The translations under genes were made by a program, and so were the position numbers. A stretch of DNA of 64,000 nt from Bog-473 sp963753115 (GTDB lineage: Bacteria > Actinomycetota > Acidimicrobiia > Acidimicrobiales > RAAP-2): NCBI GenBank assembly GCA_963753115.1, contig CAVWBB010000009.1, positions 17,121 through 81,120 on the forward strand, written 5' to 3'. The notes under the pieces were generated by a model. The model was given only the letters and a program-made list of their open reading frames with translations, was not told the origin of the DNA and made no database searches. Shown here in pieces: positions 41,785 to 50,191 of the stretch (positions within the stretch are counted from its first letter, which is position 1; every line of letters begins with the position of its first letter).

Positions 41785-42524
41785 AGCTTCACCGCCGTGC
41801 CCACCGCGATCACCACGACCACGACGCGCAGCGCGGGCGCCGGGAGGGCGAGCGCCAGCCGCGCGCCGGCGTACCCACCGACGAGGCTGCCCGCGGCCAG
41901 CAGGCCGACCGCCTCCCAGGCGAGGCCGCCGTGAATGAGGAAGACGACGGCGGCGATGCCGTTGACGATCATGGAGAGGACGGCGCGCAGCCCGCTGGTG
42001 TGGGCGAGGGAGACGGGCAGGGCCAGGCCCAGGACGGCCAGGAACATCACGCCCATGGCGGCACCGAAATAGCCGCCGTAGACCGAGGCGGCGAACACCC
42101 CGGCCACCAGCAGCACCGGCCGCGTGCGGGGGTGCACCGAGCCGCGGTCCAGGGCACGCCGCAGCGCCGGTTGGGCGGCGAAGAGCGCGGCGGCCCCCAG
42201 GACGAGCCAGGGCACCACGTCGTCGAAGGTCGCCGTCGACGTGGTGAGGAGGAGCAACGCGCCGGCGACGCCCCCGGCCAGGGCCACCGGGGTGAGGCGG
42301 AGGAGGCGGTGCGACTGGTCCCCGATCTCGCGGCGGAAGCCGGCCGCCGAGGCGACGTAGCCCGGCCAGATTCCGATGGTGTTCGTGATGTTGGCCGTGA
42401 GTGCCGGGTAGCCGAGTCCCAGCAGGATCGGGAACGAAATCAGGCTGCCCCCGCCGGCGACCCCGTTGAAGATGCCGGCGCCCACTCCCGCCAGCAGGAG
42501 CAGCAGGACATGGGACAAGGGCAT
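41775..42524 (-). CDS. TSUP family (TauE/SafE) sulfite/sulfonate exporter-like membrane protein
   Basis: This 249-residue polytopic protein has about eight hydrophobic segments in the two-fold repeat typical of TSUP. The first repeat contains GVGAGIFNGVAGGGSLISFPIL with the conserved GGGS, and the second GYFGAAMGVMFLAVLGLAL with GYFGA. Family members export or import sulfite, sulfoacetate or related sulfur compounds. It is monocistronic and divergent from the surface-protein gene at 42724. Its 3' end reads into a 13-bp tandem repeat. Confidence 0.92.
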   Translation of the reverse strand: MPLSHVLLLLLAGVGAGIFNGVAGGGSLISFPILLGLGYPALTANITNTIGIWPGYVASAAGFRREIGDQSHRLLRLTPVALAGGVAGALLLLTTSTATFDDVVPWLVLGAAALFAAQPALRRALDRGSVHPRTRPVLLVAGVFAASVYGGYFGAAMGVMFLAVLGLALPVSLAHTSGLRAVLSMIVNGIAAVVFLIHGGLAWEAVGLLAAGSLVGGYAGARLALALPAPALRVVVVVIAVGTAVKLLV

Positions 42525-42608
42525 TGCCGGGCAACAGTACGGGACGTCCGGGGTTTTGCCCTCCGGCCGGTGGCCCCCGAGCTGTGCACGGCATGCGCAT
42601 CACACAGG

Positions 42609-42635
42609 GGTGTCGGACCTGAATTAATTCACACC
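42609..42635. promoter_or_regulatory. AT-rich palindrome TGAATTAATTCA within GGTGT...ACACC, candidate operator
   Basis: A perfect 12-bp AT-rich palindrome (42620-42631) is flanked by GGTGT (42609-42613) and ACACC (42631-42635) in inverse orientation. Such AT-rich symmetry stands out in this GC-rich DNA. It lies in the 199-bp divergent gap between the TSUP gene and the surface-protein/sortase cluster, so it could control either. No regulator is visible nearby. Confidence 0.4.
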
Positions 42636-42723
42636 ATTGCGCAAGGTTCCCCTGGTTACCCCGTTTCATTCACGAAGGCAGAGGAGTCCGCCGTGTCCAC
42701 GGAGGGACGGTGAGGGGCAACGG

Positions 42724-44289
42724 ATGAGGGGTCGAACCAGGATCGCCGCGGTGGGGCTGCTGGTGCTCACTGCGTTGTGTGCCCTGACTTCGACCGCGAG
42801 CGCGCAGACCAACCAGTGGAGCGTCCAGTCCAACGGAGGGTTCGTGTCGCTCGACCTGCTCAACACGCTGCAGTTTGCCGGCGGCGGTTCGGAGGCCGAT
42901 GCCAGCAATGCGCCGGTGGCCGAGGCGTCCGGCACCGGCGTCTGCCTGTCCTCCACGTCCTCGACCAACCCGTGCCCCACCAGCGCTTCCTCGTCGTTGT
43001 CCGGGGTGGCCTTCAAGAGCACGCAGGACGCGGTGGCCAAGGGCACGGGCACCACCGCCTCGCCGACGGGATCGAGCGCCTGCCCGGTCCCCCTCGACAC
43101 CGGCCTGGTCAACGTCGACGTCGCGTGCGGCAGGGCGTCGGCGTCGGAGGACGGCAACGGGAATCCCACGGCCTCGGGCACCGGCAGCCTGGCCAACCTG
43201 TCGATCAGCCTGAGCCTGACCGACGTCCTGCAGACCCTGCTCGGCGGTTCGCTGCCGTCGGCCGCGTCGGTGTGCAACAACGTCCCGGCCGCGACGGGCA
43301 CCGCCGGATCGAACACCAACCCGTTGGCGCCGCCCGTGCAAGCTCTGCTGGGCACCGTCAACGGCATTCTGCCGGCGAACCTGGCGCTGAATCCGACCAG
43401 CGTCGCCGGTGGCAGCGATATCAGCGGCGAGTGCTCTGTCGTGGCGGGCTTGCTGACGCAGCTCAACGCAGCGGGCGGCTCGTCCCCGGTCACGGGCCTG
43501 GTCACCGGGATCCTGAACCAGGTGCTCGGTCTCACCGGCGGCAAAGCCGTGACCGTGGAGCCGCTGAGCATCAACCTGGGCGGGTCGACGTCGTCGGTGA
43601 GCACGAGCGGCAATGTCGTCACCGACTCGGTGACGCAGCACACGGTCGACGTCAACCTCTTCGGCCTCGCTGACCTGCAGGTGGCGCCGACGACCGCATC
43701 GGTCGCGCTCGACCGCAGCAGCGGCACGGTGACGCCCAGCTGCAACGCGGGCGTCGTCTCCTACTCGACGAGCGGCTCGCTGCCGTCCTTCGTCAACATC
43801 ACGCAGCTGACCAGCCTGGTCAACCAGATCCTCAGCCAGATCGGGGCGGGCAGTGCACTCGGTTCCGCCCTCGGGAGCCTGCTGACGGGGATCATCGACT
43901 ACTCCCCCGACGGCAACCTCCTCACCTGTGCCACGTCCGCCCCGGGTACGACCGCGAGCGCCAAGGTCGGTGTACTCAACCTCGGGCTGCTCAGCGCTCT
44001 GCAGGGAGGCATCGGGCTGCACGTCGGCGACGTCAGCGTCACGGGCAGCTCGGCCACACCCGCGGTCGTCACGTCGCCCGCCACGACCCCCACCCCCCCG
44101 GCAGCGGCGGTCGCCCCCGCCGTGCCCAATGTCACCAGCGTGCACACCGGCGAGTACTGGTCGGGGACGCTGCCGGTCGTTCTGCTGGCGGGCATGGGTC
44201 TGACGGGGCTGCTGCTCATCGGCCGGCGCCGCGTCGCCTCGCTCGCTCGCTCGTTCCCCCCAATCAACCGCCGTCGGGCTGGCTCATGA
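42724..44289 (+). CDS. Secreted, C-terminally membrane-anchored surface protein of unknown function
   Basis: This 521-residue protein has a clear signal peptide (MRGRTRIAAVGLLVLTALCA...STASA). A long Ser/Thr/Gly/Asn-rich region follows with recurring short hydrophobic words (LGGSLPSAA, LVTGILNQVLGL, LVNQILSQIGAGSALGSALG) and about eight cysteines. The C-terminal helix (LPVVLLAGMGLTGLLLIG) has a basic tail RRRVASLARS, the usual layout of a cell-wall sorting or tail-anchor signal, but no LPXTG motif precedes it. ATG 42724 was chosen because it starts the signal peptide. It is first in a cluster with a sortase and a second surface protein. Confidence 0.82.
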   Translation: MRGRTRIAAVGLLVLTALCALTSTASAQTNQWSVQSNGGFVSLDLLNTLQFAGGGSEADASNAPVAEASGTGVCLSSTSSTNPCPTSASSSLSGVAFKSTQDAVAKGTGTTASPTGSSACPVPLDTGLVNVDVACGRASASEDGNGNPTASGTGSLANLSISLSLTDVLQTLLGGSLPSAASVCNNVPAATGTAGSNTNPLAPPVQALLGTVNGILPANLALNPTSVAGGSDISGECSVVAGLLTQLNAAGGSSPVTGLVTGILNQVLGLTGGKAVTVEPLSINLGGSTSSVSTSGNVVTDSVTQHTVDVNLFGLADLQVAPTTASVALDRSSGTVTPSCNAGVVSYSTSGSLPSFVNITQLTSLVNQILSQIGAGSALGSALGSLLTGIIDYSPDGNLLTCATSAPGTTASAKVGVLNLGLLSALQGGIGLHVGDVSVTGSSATPAVVTSPATTPTPPAAAVAPAVPNVTSVHTGEYWSGTLPVVLLAGMGLTGLLLIGRRRVASLARSFPPINRRRAGS

Positions 44290-44327
44290 GTCTGAGCCAG
44301 CGCACCCGACCCACCCTTTCGGGTCGG
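44281..44327 (+). terminator. Two adjacent hairpins at the 3' end of the surface-protein gene
   Basis: GGCTCA-TGAGTC-TGAGCC (44281-44298) includes the stop codon. CCGACCC-ACCCTTTC-GGGTCGG (44306-44327) follows 7 bp later. Neither is followed by a T-tract. They could attenuate transcription into the sortase gene or protect the upstream message. Confidence 0.4.
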
Positions 44328-44516
44328 ACGGCGGACCGCCACCGGGCCCGGCCTTCGGGACCTCCTCCGTTCCCCCTCCGGTCTCGGGGGCCGGCCCGGC
44401 GGCAGTCATTGGGCGTCGCGACCGACCCCTGATCGACAGGGCCCGGGTGTTCCGCCACTCCGGCCGGCAGCAGGACCAGACGAGAAGATCTTCGGAGGAT
44501 CTGGAGGGAGAGGCAG

Positions 44517-44612
44517 ATGCAGCGGGAACCGGTGCTGCGAACTGCCCGGAACGGGGTGGCGGAATCCCGTTCCGGGCAGGTGCGGCCGGGAGCGGTGGAG
44601 GCGTCCCGGTGA
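44517..44612 (+). CDS. Possible 31-residue leader peptide or small ORF before the sortase gene
   Basis: ATG 44517 is preceded at ideal distance by GGAGGGAG (44503-44510). It opens a 31-codon frame (starts MQREPVLRTARNG, ends GAVEASR) whose TGA overlaps the sortase GTG start as GTGA. The peptide is Arg/Val/Glu-rich with no membrane segment. A strong ribosome site and exact coupling argue for translation, either as a coupling leader or as a small protein. No conservation evidence is available. The rest of the 319-bp gap 44290-44608 holds only the two hairpins. Confidence 0.4.
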   Translation: MQREPVLRTARNGVAESRSGQVRPGAVEASR

Positions 44613-45703
44613 GGGCGCTTCGTGACCTGCGACGGGTCGGCGTCACGCTCCTCGGCGTCGTGCTCCTCTTCGCCGCCGTGTTCGCCGGCAGCTATGCCTT
44701 CGCCCACCAAGTGCACCAGCATCATGCGCAGGCGGTGCTGCTCGGGAGCGAGCGGGCCGCCATCGCCAGGATCGCAGCGCAGAGCCACGGCGCCTCGTGC
44801 CAGGTGGCCGGGGTCCAGCCGGGACAGCTCTCGGGCATCCTCTCCATTCCCGCCCTGCACCTCGACGCGCCGGTGGAGGAGGGCACCGACGATCAGGAGC
44901 TCAACGTGGCCGTGGGCCACGACGCGCAGTCGGTCTGGCCCGGGGTGGACGGCGCGGCCGTCTTCCTGGCGCACGACGTCAGCTACTTCGTGCACCTGAA
45001 CCAGCTCGAGCCCGGCGACCTGATCACGTACAAGACGGCGTGCAACACGGTGACGTTCCGGGTGAGCTCGCACCAGGTCGTCCCCGCCGGCTCGCCGGTG
45101 TCGAACACGAAGGAGCCGAGCCTCGTCCTCGACACGTGCTGGCCGCCCAATGCACTCTTCTTCACCCCCGACCGCCTGCTGATCCGGGCCTCCGAAGTGG
45201 GTGCCGTCACCAAGGGTGCCAACCTCGACCCGGGGGCGCAGTTCGTACGAACCGTGCAGTCGACCGACTACGCGACGTCTGCCCCGCAGGCGCTGCAGGA
45301 GCAGGGCCTGACCCTCCAGCAGAACGAGGCGCCCATGGGGACGATGAAGTTGGTCAACGCCTCCGTCGCCTTCGCGCAGTCGCCCGGCCCGCTCTCGCTG
45401 GAGGCAGCGGCGCTCGAGACGTACTTCGGCGGGCTGCACGCCGCGGCCCAGCACCAGGCGGCCTGGTGGGAGGCCATGGCCCCTCACCTGCCCATGCCAC
45501 CCCAGCTGGCCGGGGCGGTCATCACGGGGCACGACGCCCCGCTCGACGTCGAGATCGACTCCGCCGGTGGGGCCCCCAGCCAGGTGGTCCTGCACACGAC
45601 GGTGACCCTCTCGGGCGGCTCTGCTCCGGGCGAGCACGCCATGACGGTCGTCCTCCCTGCTCACGGCTCTGTCGTGTCCATCGGGAGCTGGGCCTTCGGG
45701 TGA
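44609..45703 (+). CDS. Sortase with long C-terminal extension (class D/E-like)
   Basis: This 364-residue protein has an N-terminal membrane anchor at about 10-32 (GVTLLGVVLLFAAVFAGSYA). The sortase barrel runs from about 75 to 195: GILSIPALHLDAPVEEG, VFLAHDVSYF with the catalytic His at about 122, LVLDTCWPPN with the Cys at about 177, and TPDRLLIRA with the Arg at about 189. The triad is complete, although the usual GH-x-D/T reads AHDVS. About 165 residues follow the catalytic domain, which is much longer than a standard sortase. GTG 44609 has GGTGGAGG upstream and overlaps the small ORF. It probably anchors the flanking surface proteins to peptidoglycan. Confidence 0.85.
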   Translation: MRALRDLRRVGVTLLGVVLLFAAVFAGSYAFAHQVHQHHAQAVLLGSERAAIARIAAQSHGASCQVAGVQPGQLSGILSIPALHLDAPVEEGTDDQELNVAVGHDAQSVWPGVDGAAVFLAHDVSYFVHLNQLEPGDLITYKTACNTVTFRVSSHQVVPAGSPVSNTKEPSLVLDTCWPPNALFFTPDRLLIRASEVGAVTKGANLDPGAQFVRTVQSTDYATSAPQALQEQGLTLQQNEAPMGTMKLVNASVAFAQSPGPLSLEAAALETYFGGLHAAAQHQAAWWEAMAPHLPMPPQLAGAVITGHDAPLDVEIDSAGGAPSQVVLHTTVTLSGGSAPGEHAMTVVLPAHGSVVSIGSWAFG

Positions 45704-45822
45704 ACCGAGCCCGCGCCCGGGGGCGGGGCGGATGTCGGGTCCAGCCATGACCACAAGGGCGGCTGCGGAGGCACGTTTCCAACAGGAGAACCCGGGTGAG
45801 GGGTTTCGGGGGAGGAGGACGG

Positions 45823-47142
45823 ATGCAGGTGAGCTTCGACGAGATGTACGACGAAGTGCTCCAGGCAGAGTTCAGTTCCAGGGGCAAGCACGCCAAGCAC
45901 GCGGCGCACACCGGTCACGACACCGTGGCGGCGCCCGAGCTTGACCTGGAGGCACCCGTCCACGGGCTCCACGTGGCCGCGTCGGATGCACCGATCCACG
46001 AAGCCTTCGAACCGCATGTGGTGCCGGTGGCCGCCGAGCAGGCCACGGAGGGCGAGGAACCGAGGGGGCTCGGGCGGTACCGCAACGCCGCGATGGTGGG
46101 GGCCGGAGGTCTGGCGTGTGCCGCGGTCGGTGCCTTCCTCGGCGGCCTCGGTGGCTACTTCACCGTCAATCCCGCGGCGGCGCACTCCTTGGCTTCGGCC
46201 ACCTCACCGGAGTCGGCCGCGGCCGCTGCTGCCAACGAGGCCAACGAGGCACTGTCGACGGCGAGTGGCTCCTCGGCGGTGACGGCCGCGTCGTTTTCGT
46301 CGCTGTCGGGTCCGCTGACCCAGGGCGTCGGGCCGCTGCAGTGGCTCACTGCCGGAACCGGCTCGCAACCGCCGGCTCCGGGGGCCGGCGCGCTGTCGGA
46401 CCTGCCCGGCGGGACAGCGGGGACCGGACCGGGCGCCGGCACGGGGGGCGGGAGCGGATCGGGGCCGGCGGCGGGCTGCACGGCCGCGACCACCGACCTC
46501 GGGTTGGGTTGTGTCCTCGGCAGCCTGACCACCGCGCTGGGCAACGTCGGCTCGCTGCCGACCGACCCCAGCGGCGTCGCCACCAGCCTCGACCCTTCGT
46601 TGACCGGCGTGATCACCGACGTCACCGGCACGCTGGCCAACCTGAGCTCTCTGCTGCCCGTCGCGTCCCTCCCGCTCCCTCCCGGTGGCCTCTCGGCCGC
46701 GGGGATCCCGGGTCTCGAGGCACTGCTCGCCACGGGCGTGCCGGGCGCCAGTGGCGCCACCTCGCTCCTGTCCACCGCCGGGCTGACGTCGGGCGCGGGC
46801 GGGATCACGTCGCCGTCGCTGCCGTCGCTCCCTCTCGGGACCGGGAGCGGGAGCGGGAGCGGGAGCATCGCCGGGATCACGGTGCCGGGTGTACCCGGTC
46901 TGTCCACGACGGCGTCGGGGGGCACCACGGCGACACCCCCGACCGTGAGCACGACGACCAAGCCGACCACTGGCACCACGACCACATCGACCAGTACGAC
47001 CACGACCACCACGACGCCGGTGACGATCCCGCTGCCGGCGCTGCCGCTGCCGGTGAGCACCCCGCCCGTCTCGGTGGGCGGCGTCTCCGTCGGCATCAGC
47101 ACGAGCGGTTCGGGTTCGGGTCTGTCGCTGTCGATCCCGTGA
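45823..47142 (+). CDS. Low-complexity surface protein with internal membrane anchor and Thr-rich region
   Basis: This 439-residue protein has a cytoplasmic-looking N terminus (MQVSFDEMYDEVLQAEF, then KHAKHAAHTGHD). One membrane helix lies at about 95-118 (AAMVGAGGLACAAVGAFLGG). A long extracellular region is rich in Gly, Ser, Leu and Pro, with GSGSGSGS runs, a threonine block (about 365-405) and a Ser/Gly-rich end. This looks like a type II anchored wall-spanning protein. ATG 45823 was chosen for its GGAGGAGG ribosome site. It is third in the cluster after the sortase. Function unknown. Confidence 0.78.
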   Translation: MQVSFDEMYDEVLQAEFSSRGKHAKHAAHTGHDTVAAPELDLEAPVHGLHVAASDAPIHEAFEPHVVPVAAEQATEGEEPRGLGRYRNAAMVGAGGLACAAVGAFLGGLGGYFTVNPAAAHSLASATSPESAAAAAANEANEALSTASGSSAVTAASFSSLSGPLTQGVGPLQWLTAGTGSQPPAPGAGALSDLPGGTAGTGPGAGTGGGSGSGPAAGCTAATTDLGLGCVLGSLTTALGNVGSLPTDPSGVATSLDPSLTGVITDVTGTLANLSSLLPVASLPLPPGGLSAAGIPGLEALLATGVPGASGATSLLSTAGLTSGAGGITSPSLPSLPLGTGSGSGSGSIAGITVPGVPGLSTTASGGTTATPPTVSTTTKPTTGTTTTSTSTTTTTTTPVTIPLPALPLPVSTPPVSVGGVSVGISTSGSGSGLSLSIP

Positions 47143-47220
47143 GGGACCGGGACCACCGATAGCCTGCGAAGCGCCCGGCCGGGTCGACCGCGCCGGCGCC
47201 CGCATCGGACAGGAGGTCCC

Positions 47221-47589
47221 ATGGTCAGGCTCACGTGCCTGCTGCGCCGCAAGGACGGTCTCACGCCCAGCGAGTTCCACGCGTACTGGCAGGAGGTCCA
47301 CGGCCCGTTGATCAAGTCGAGCAAGAGCGGGAGCCACGTGGTGCGCTACGAGCAGCACCCCCGACCCCTCGACGACTACAGCGGTGACGACGACGGCGGG
47401 TTCGACGGGGTGACGGTGCAGTGGTTCGAGAGCATGGACGAGTACCGCGCCCACATGGCGGAACCGGACTTCCCCGACATCTGGGCGGACATCGGCAACT
47501 TCCTCGACACCGACCAGCTGCACTTCATCGTCACCGAGCACCCCCGCGTCGTCATGGGAGACGACGCGGGCTCATTCCCCCTGGCTTGA
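47221..47589 (+). CDS. EthD domain protein
   Basis: This 122-residue protein has a dimeric alpha/beta-barrel fold of the EthD type. VRLTCLLRRKDGLTPSEFHAYWQEVHGPLI is the diagnostic N-terminal pattern (quoted here in outline: LLRRK, FHAYW, VHGPL). FDGVTVQWFESMDEYRAHM follows. EthD is required for ethyl tert-butyl ether degradation in Rhodococcus, and homologues occur with polyketide cyclases and aromatic catabolism. Its AGGAGG ribosome site is 6 bp before ATG 47221. The 3' end overlaps the convergent CYTH-CHAD gene by 18 bp. The substrate is unknown. Confidence 0.88.
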   Translation: MVRLTCLLRRKDGLTPSEFHAYWQEVHGPLIKSSKSGSHVVRYEQHPRPLDDYSGDDDGGFDGVTVQWFESMDEYRAHMAEPDFPDIWADIGNFLDTDQLHFIVTEHPRVVMGDDAGSFPLA

Positions 47590-49410
47590 CTGGGGCGGTG
47601 GGCTCAGGGCCGTGAGCCCCGGCCCGCCGGCGGGGTGCAGCGCCTCGGGGCCGGGCACGGGCACGGGTGCCGACGGCGCCGAGAGGTCCGACGGCTCGGC
47701 ATCGGGCTGCGGCCGCGGCAGGGCGCGCAGGGTGGTGCGGACCGGCGGCCGGGCCGCCTCCGCCTCGGCCCGACGGCGCTCCATGAGGTCGCGGAGCTCG
47801 CGCCAGGCGCGGCCCCGGGTCCGGTGCAGCTGCGCGGGGAGGTGCCTGAGGAGCCGGCTGACCTCCCGCCGGTGCCGTTCGGCGACACCGCCCATGACGA
47901 AGATGGTGTCGGCGGGCAGGCGGACATCTCCGGTGGCCAGTGCGGAGAGTTGGAGCGACGCCACCTCAGCATCCTGCATGGCGCCGAGCTCGTCCTGGAG
48001 CACGGTCATCTCGCGCACGAAGCGCGAGGTGCGGCCCCCGTACACGTCGTTGCTGAACTCGAGGGCGTAGCGCAGACGCTTGCACCGGATGCGCAGGGCA
48101 TGGAAGTCCGACACGACGCCCGTCCGCTTGGCCCGTTTTGCTGCCTTGGCCACCTTGCCATGACGGGCCACCACCAAGTCGGGCAAGCCGATCACGGCCG
48201 GCTCCCGCGTGGCCAGTGAGCGACGCGCCGGCCCCTGTTGCGCCATGGCGGTGAGACCCTTGACGAGCCGGTCCCAACGAACCGAGTCGAGGCCGCTGAG
48301 CATGGCGGCGCGGGCTTCCTCGCGCTCGCGCTCGAGCAGCGCGGCCAGGTCGGCCAGCGGGTCGCGGCCGTCGAAGCCAGGACCGAAGTGGTCGTCGGCG
48401 ACGCCGGACGACGCCATGTCCGCCAGACCGAGCAGTTGCACGTCGAGGTCGCGCACGGCGCCCAGGAGCCGTGCCAGCCAACCGAGCTCATCCCGGAACG
48501 TTTGGGCCCGGACGGGCAACACGCCCTCGAAGAGCGAGAAGGCGGCGCGCAGACGGCGGGTGGCCACCCGCATGTCGTGCAGCTCTTCGGGGTCCTCCCC
48601 GAGCCGGGTGCCGGGCTCCTTGGCGCGCACCACGGCGAGCTGGCGCCGGAGGACGGCGAAGGCGACCTCGCCCATGGTGGACGTGGCAGAAATCTCGGTC
48701 GGGCCGAGGTCGGGCGTTCCCGGGATCTCCTCGCCGAGCGCCAGCAGTCCCGCCTCGAACTTGGAGAGTCGCGCTGCCTGGAGACCGCACGAGACGCGCA
48801 GCTGCTCCACCATCGGCTCGAGCGCGTGGAGCCAGTCAGGGTCGACCTCCACCTCGACGCGGCGCAGCCGCATGGGCTGCTGCCCGGTACCCACCACGAT
48901 CATGGTGTCGTCGAGCGCGACCTCGGCCACGTCGACGCCACCGACTCGCAGGGCGAAGGGGCGCCGGCGGGTGCGGACCTGGAGCACCTCGTGGAGTCGG
49001 CGCGTGCCGACGATGGCGCGCAGCCGGCGGCCGACCGGGCCGTCGGGGCCGAGCGCGTCGAGACCGGAACCGGACAGGACCTCTGTGACCTCGAGGCGCT
49101 GGCGCAGGCCGCTGCCCTCCGCGGGCTGGCTGTCCTTCAGCGTGACTTCGTCGTGGCGGCCCCGGCGCCGGGTGCGGACGACGAAGCCGGCACGGGCCAT
49201 GCGCCAGTCATCCGTGTCGAGATAGGAGTCCACCAGCCGTCGAGGCGGGCGGGCGAGTGCGGTCACGGTCCCGCCGTCCTCGGTCTCGATGGCGAGGGTG
49301 GGCAGGGCAGCGAGCCACCGCTCCACGGGCCGCAGGTCGAGGGCGTCGAATTGCCACTCGACCTCCACCGGATCGTGCTCGGCCGGCTCGTCTCCGTTGG
49401 GATCGGACAT
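47572..49410 (-). CDS. CYTH-CHAD domain protein
   Basis: The protein has 612 residues. The CYTH (triphosphate tunnel) domain covers about 10-220, though the usual ExExK start reads VEVEWQFDA and lacks the Lys. Other tunnel charges (LVDSYLDTDDWRM, RRRGRHDEVTLKDS, RLRRVEVEVD) are present. CHAD helices at about 255-530 carry the repeated His/Arg signature (LHDMRVATRRLRAAFSLFE, FHALRIRCKRLRYALEF) used for polyphosphate binding. Such proteins associate with polyphosphate granules. ATG 49410 was chosen by the start of CYTH similarity. It is divergent from the Nudix gene, a pairing consistent with phosphate metabolism. Confidence 0.93.
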   Translation of the reverse strand: MSDPNGDEPAEHDPVEVEWQFDALDLRPVERWLAALPTLAIETEDGGTVTALARPPRRLVDSYLDTDDWRMARAGFVVRTRRRGRHDEVTLKDSQPAEGSGLRQRLEVTEVLSGSGLDALGPDGPVGRRLRAIVGTRRLHEVLQVRTRRRPFALRVGGVDVAEVALDDTMIVVGTGQQPMRLRRVEVEVDPDWLHALEPMVEQLRVSCGLQAARLSKFEAGLLALGEEIPGTPDLGPTEISATSTMGEVAFAVLRRQLAVVRAKEPGTRLGEDPEELHDMRVATRRLRAAFSLFEGVLPVRAQTFRDELGWLARLLGAVRDLDVQLLGLADMASSGVADDHFGPGFDGRDPLADLAALLEREREEARAAMLSGLDSVRWDRLVKGLTAMAQQGPARRSLATREPAVIGLPDLVVARHGKVAKAAKRAKRTGVVSDFHALRIRCKRLRYALEFSNDVYGGRTSRFVREMTVLQDELGAMQDAEVASLQLSALATGDVRLPADTIFVMGGVAERHRREVSRLLRHLPAQLHRTRGRAWRELRDLMERRRAEAEAARPPVRTTLRALPRPQPDAEPSDLSAPSAPVPVPGPEALHPAGGPGLTALSPPPQSSQGE

Positions 49411-49516
49411 CGCGGTCAATCTACAGCGGGCACCAGATTCGTTTCCGGGGCGGCGCTGATTGCCGCGGATCGGCGGTGGTGCGGCGGTAGCCTTCGGGGC
49501 AGTGGCGCGACGATCG

Positions 49517-49954
49517 ATGACGGCCGAGCTCCCTTCCCCGACAGATCTGGTCCAAGCCGCAGGCGGACTGGTGGTGCGCCGGCAAGGCGGCCTCTTGGAG
49601 ATCGCGATCGTGCACCGGCCGGTGCAGCAGGACTGGTCGTTTCCGAAGGGAAAGCTCGAGGTCGGTGAGACCTTCGAAATGGCCGCGCTGCGGGAGGTCG
49701 AGGAAGAGACCGGCATGGCGTGCCGTCTCCTGCGTTTCATCGGGCACACCGAGTACGTCGATCGCAAGGGTCGGCCGAAGGCGGTGGCCTACTGGATCAT
49801 GGCGGCCGAGAAAGGGTCCTTCGCCCCGAACGCGGAAATCGACGATCTGCGCTGGGTGAGCCTGGAAAATGCAACCCTCCTTCTCTCCTACCCCCGTGAC
49901 ACGGAGCTGATCGCAGTGCTCATGGCCGCTGACCAGGTAGAACCCGTCATCTAA
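49517..49954 (+). CDS. Nudix hydrolase (MutT-like)
   Basis: This 145-residue protein has a complete Nudix box, GKLEVGETFEMAALREVEEE followed by TGM, containing the G-x5-E-x7-REVEEETG metal site. AAGGLVVRR precedes it, and DWSFPKGKLE is the usual lead-in. The later helix LSYPRDTELI resembles MutT1-type mycobacterial enzymes, which hydrolyse oxidised nucleotides or diadenosine polyphosphates. GTG 49502 is an alternative start adding five residues; neither start has a good ribosome site. It is divergent from the CYTH-CHAD gene, suggesting shared control of nucleotide or polyphosphate pools. Confidence 0.92.
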   Translation: MTAELPSPTDLVQAAGGLVVRRQGGLLEIAIVHRPVQQDWSFPKGKLEVGETFEMAALREVEEETGMACRLLRFIGHTEYVDRKGRPKAVAYWIMAAEKGSFAPNAEIDDLRWVSLENATLLLSYPRDTELIAVLMAADQVEPVI

Positions 49955-49983
49955 ACGCTTCCAAAATTTCCCGAAAATCTGTG

Positions 49984-50126
49984 TTTACCGCCCGATGGAT
50001 CGGGAATAATGGGTCCAGCGATCTACCGCCTGATCGCACTGCCGGCGTGCGTGCCCCAGTCGAGAGCTCCAGGACCTATCGCCAAGGGCCCTGTGACAAC
50101 GTTTCGACGTGAATCGACTGGGGCAC
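49984..50126 (+). other. Gene-free stretch with promoter-like hexamers and a 13-bp inverted repeat, possible small RNA
   Basis: TTTACC (49984-49989) and AATAAT (50005-50010) resemble -35 and -10 elements with a short 15-bp spacer. Downstream GTGCCCCAGTCGA (50051-50063) and TCGACTGGGGCAC (50114-50126) form a perfect 13-bp inverted repeat enclosing 50 bp. Nothing in the 237-bp gap looks coding, and the next gene is convergent, so a transcript here would be independent. It matches no RNA family I recognise. Confidence 0.35.
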
Positions 50127-50191
50127 CGTCGGCCCTTCTTGTCTCGCAGTCCTTTCCCTGTTCAGCGGCATCGAAACCCACCTTGGAGCGG

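Noticed and set aside
42724..44289. LPXTG sorting signal in the surface proteins beside the sortase
   Set aside because: The C terminus has a helix and basic tail but no LPXTG-like sequence before it.
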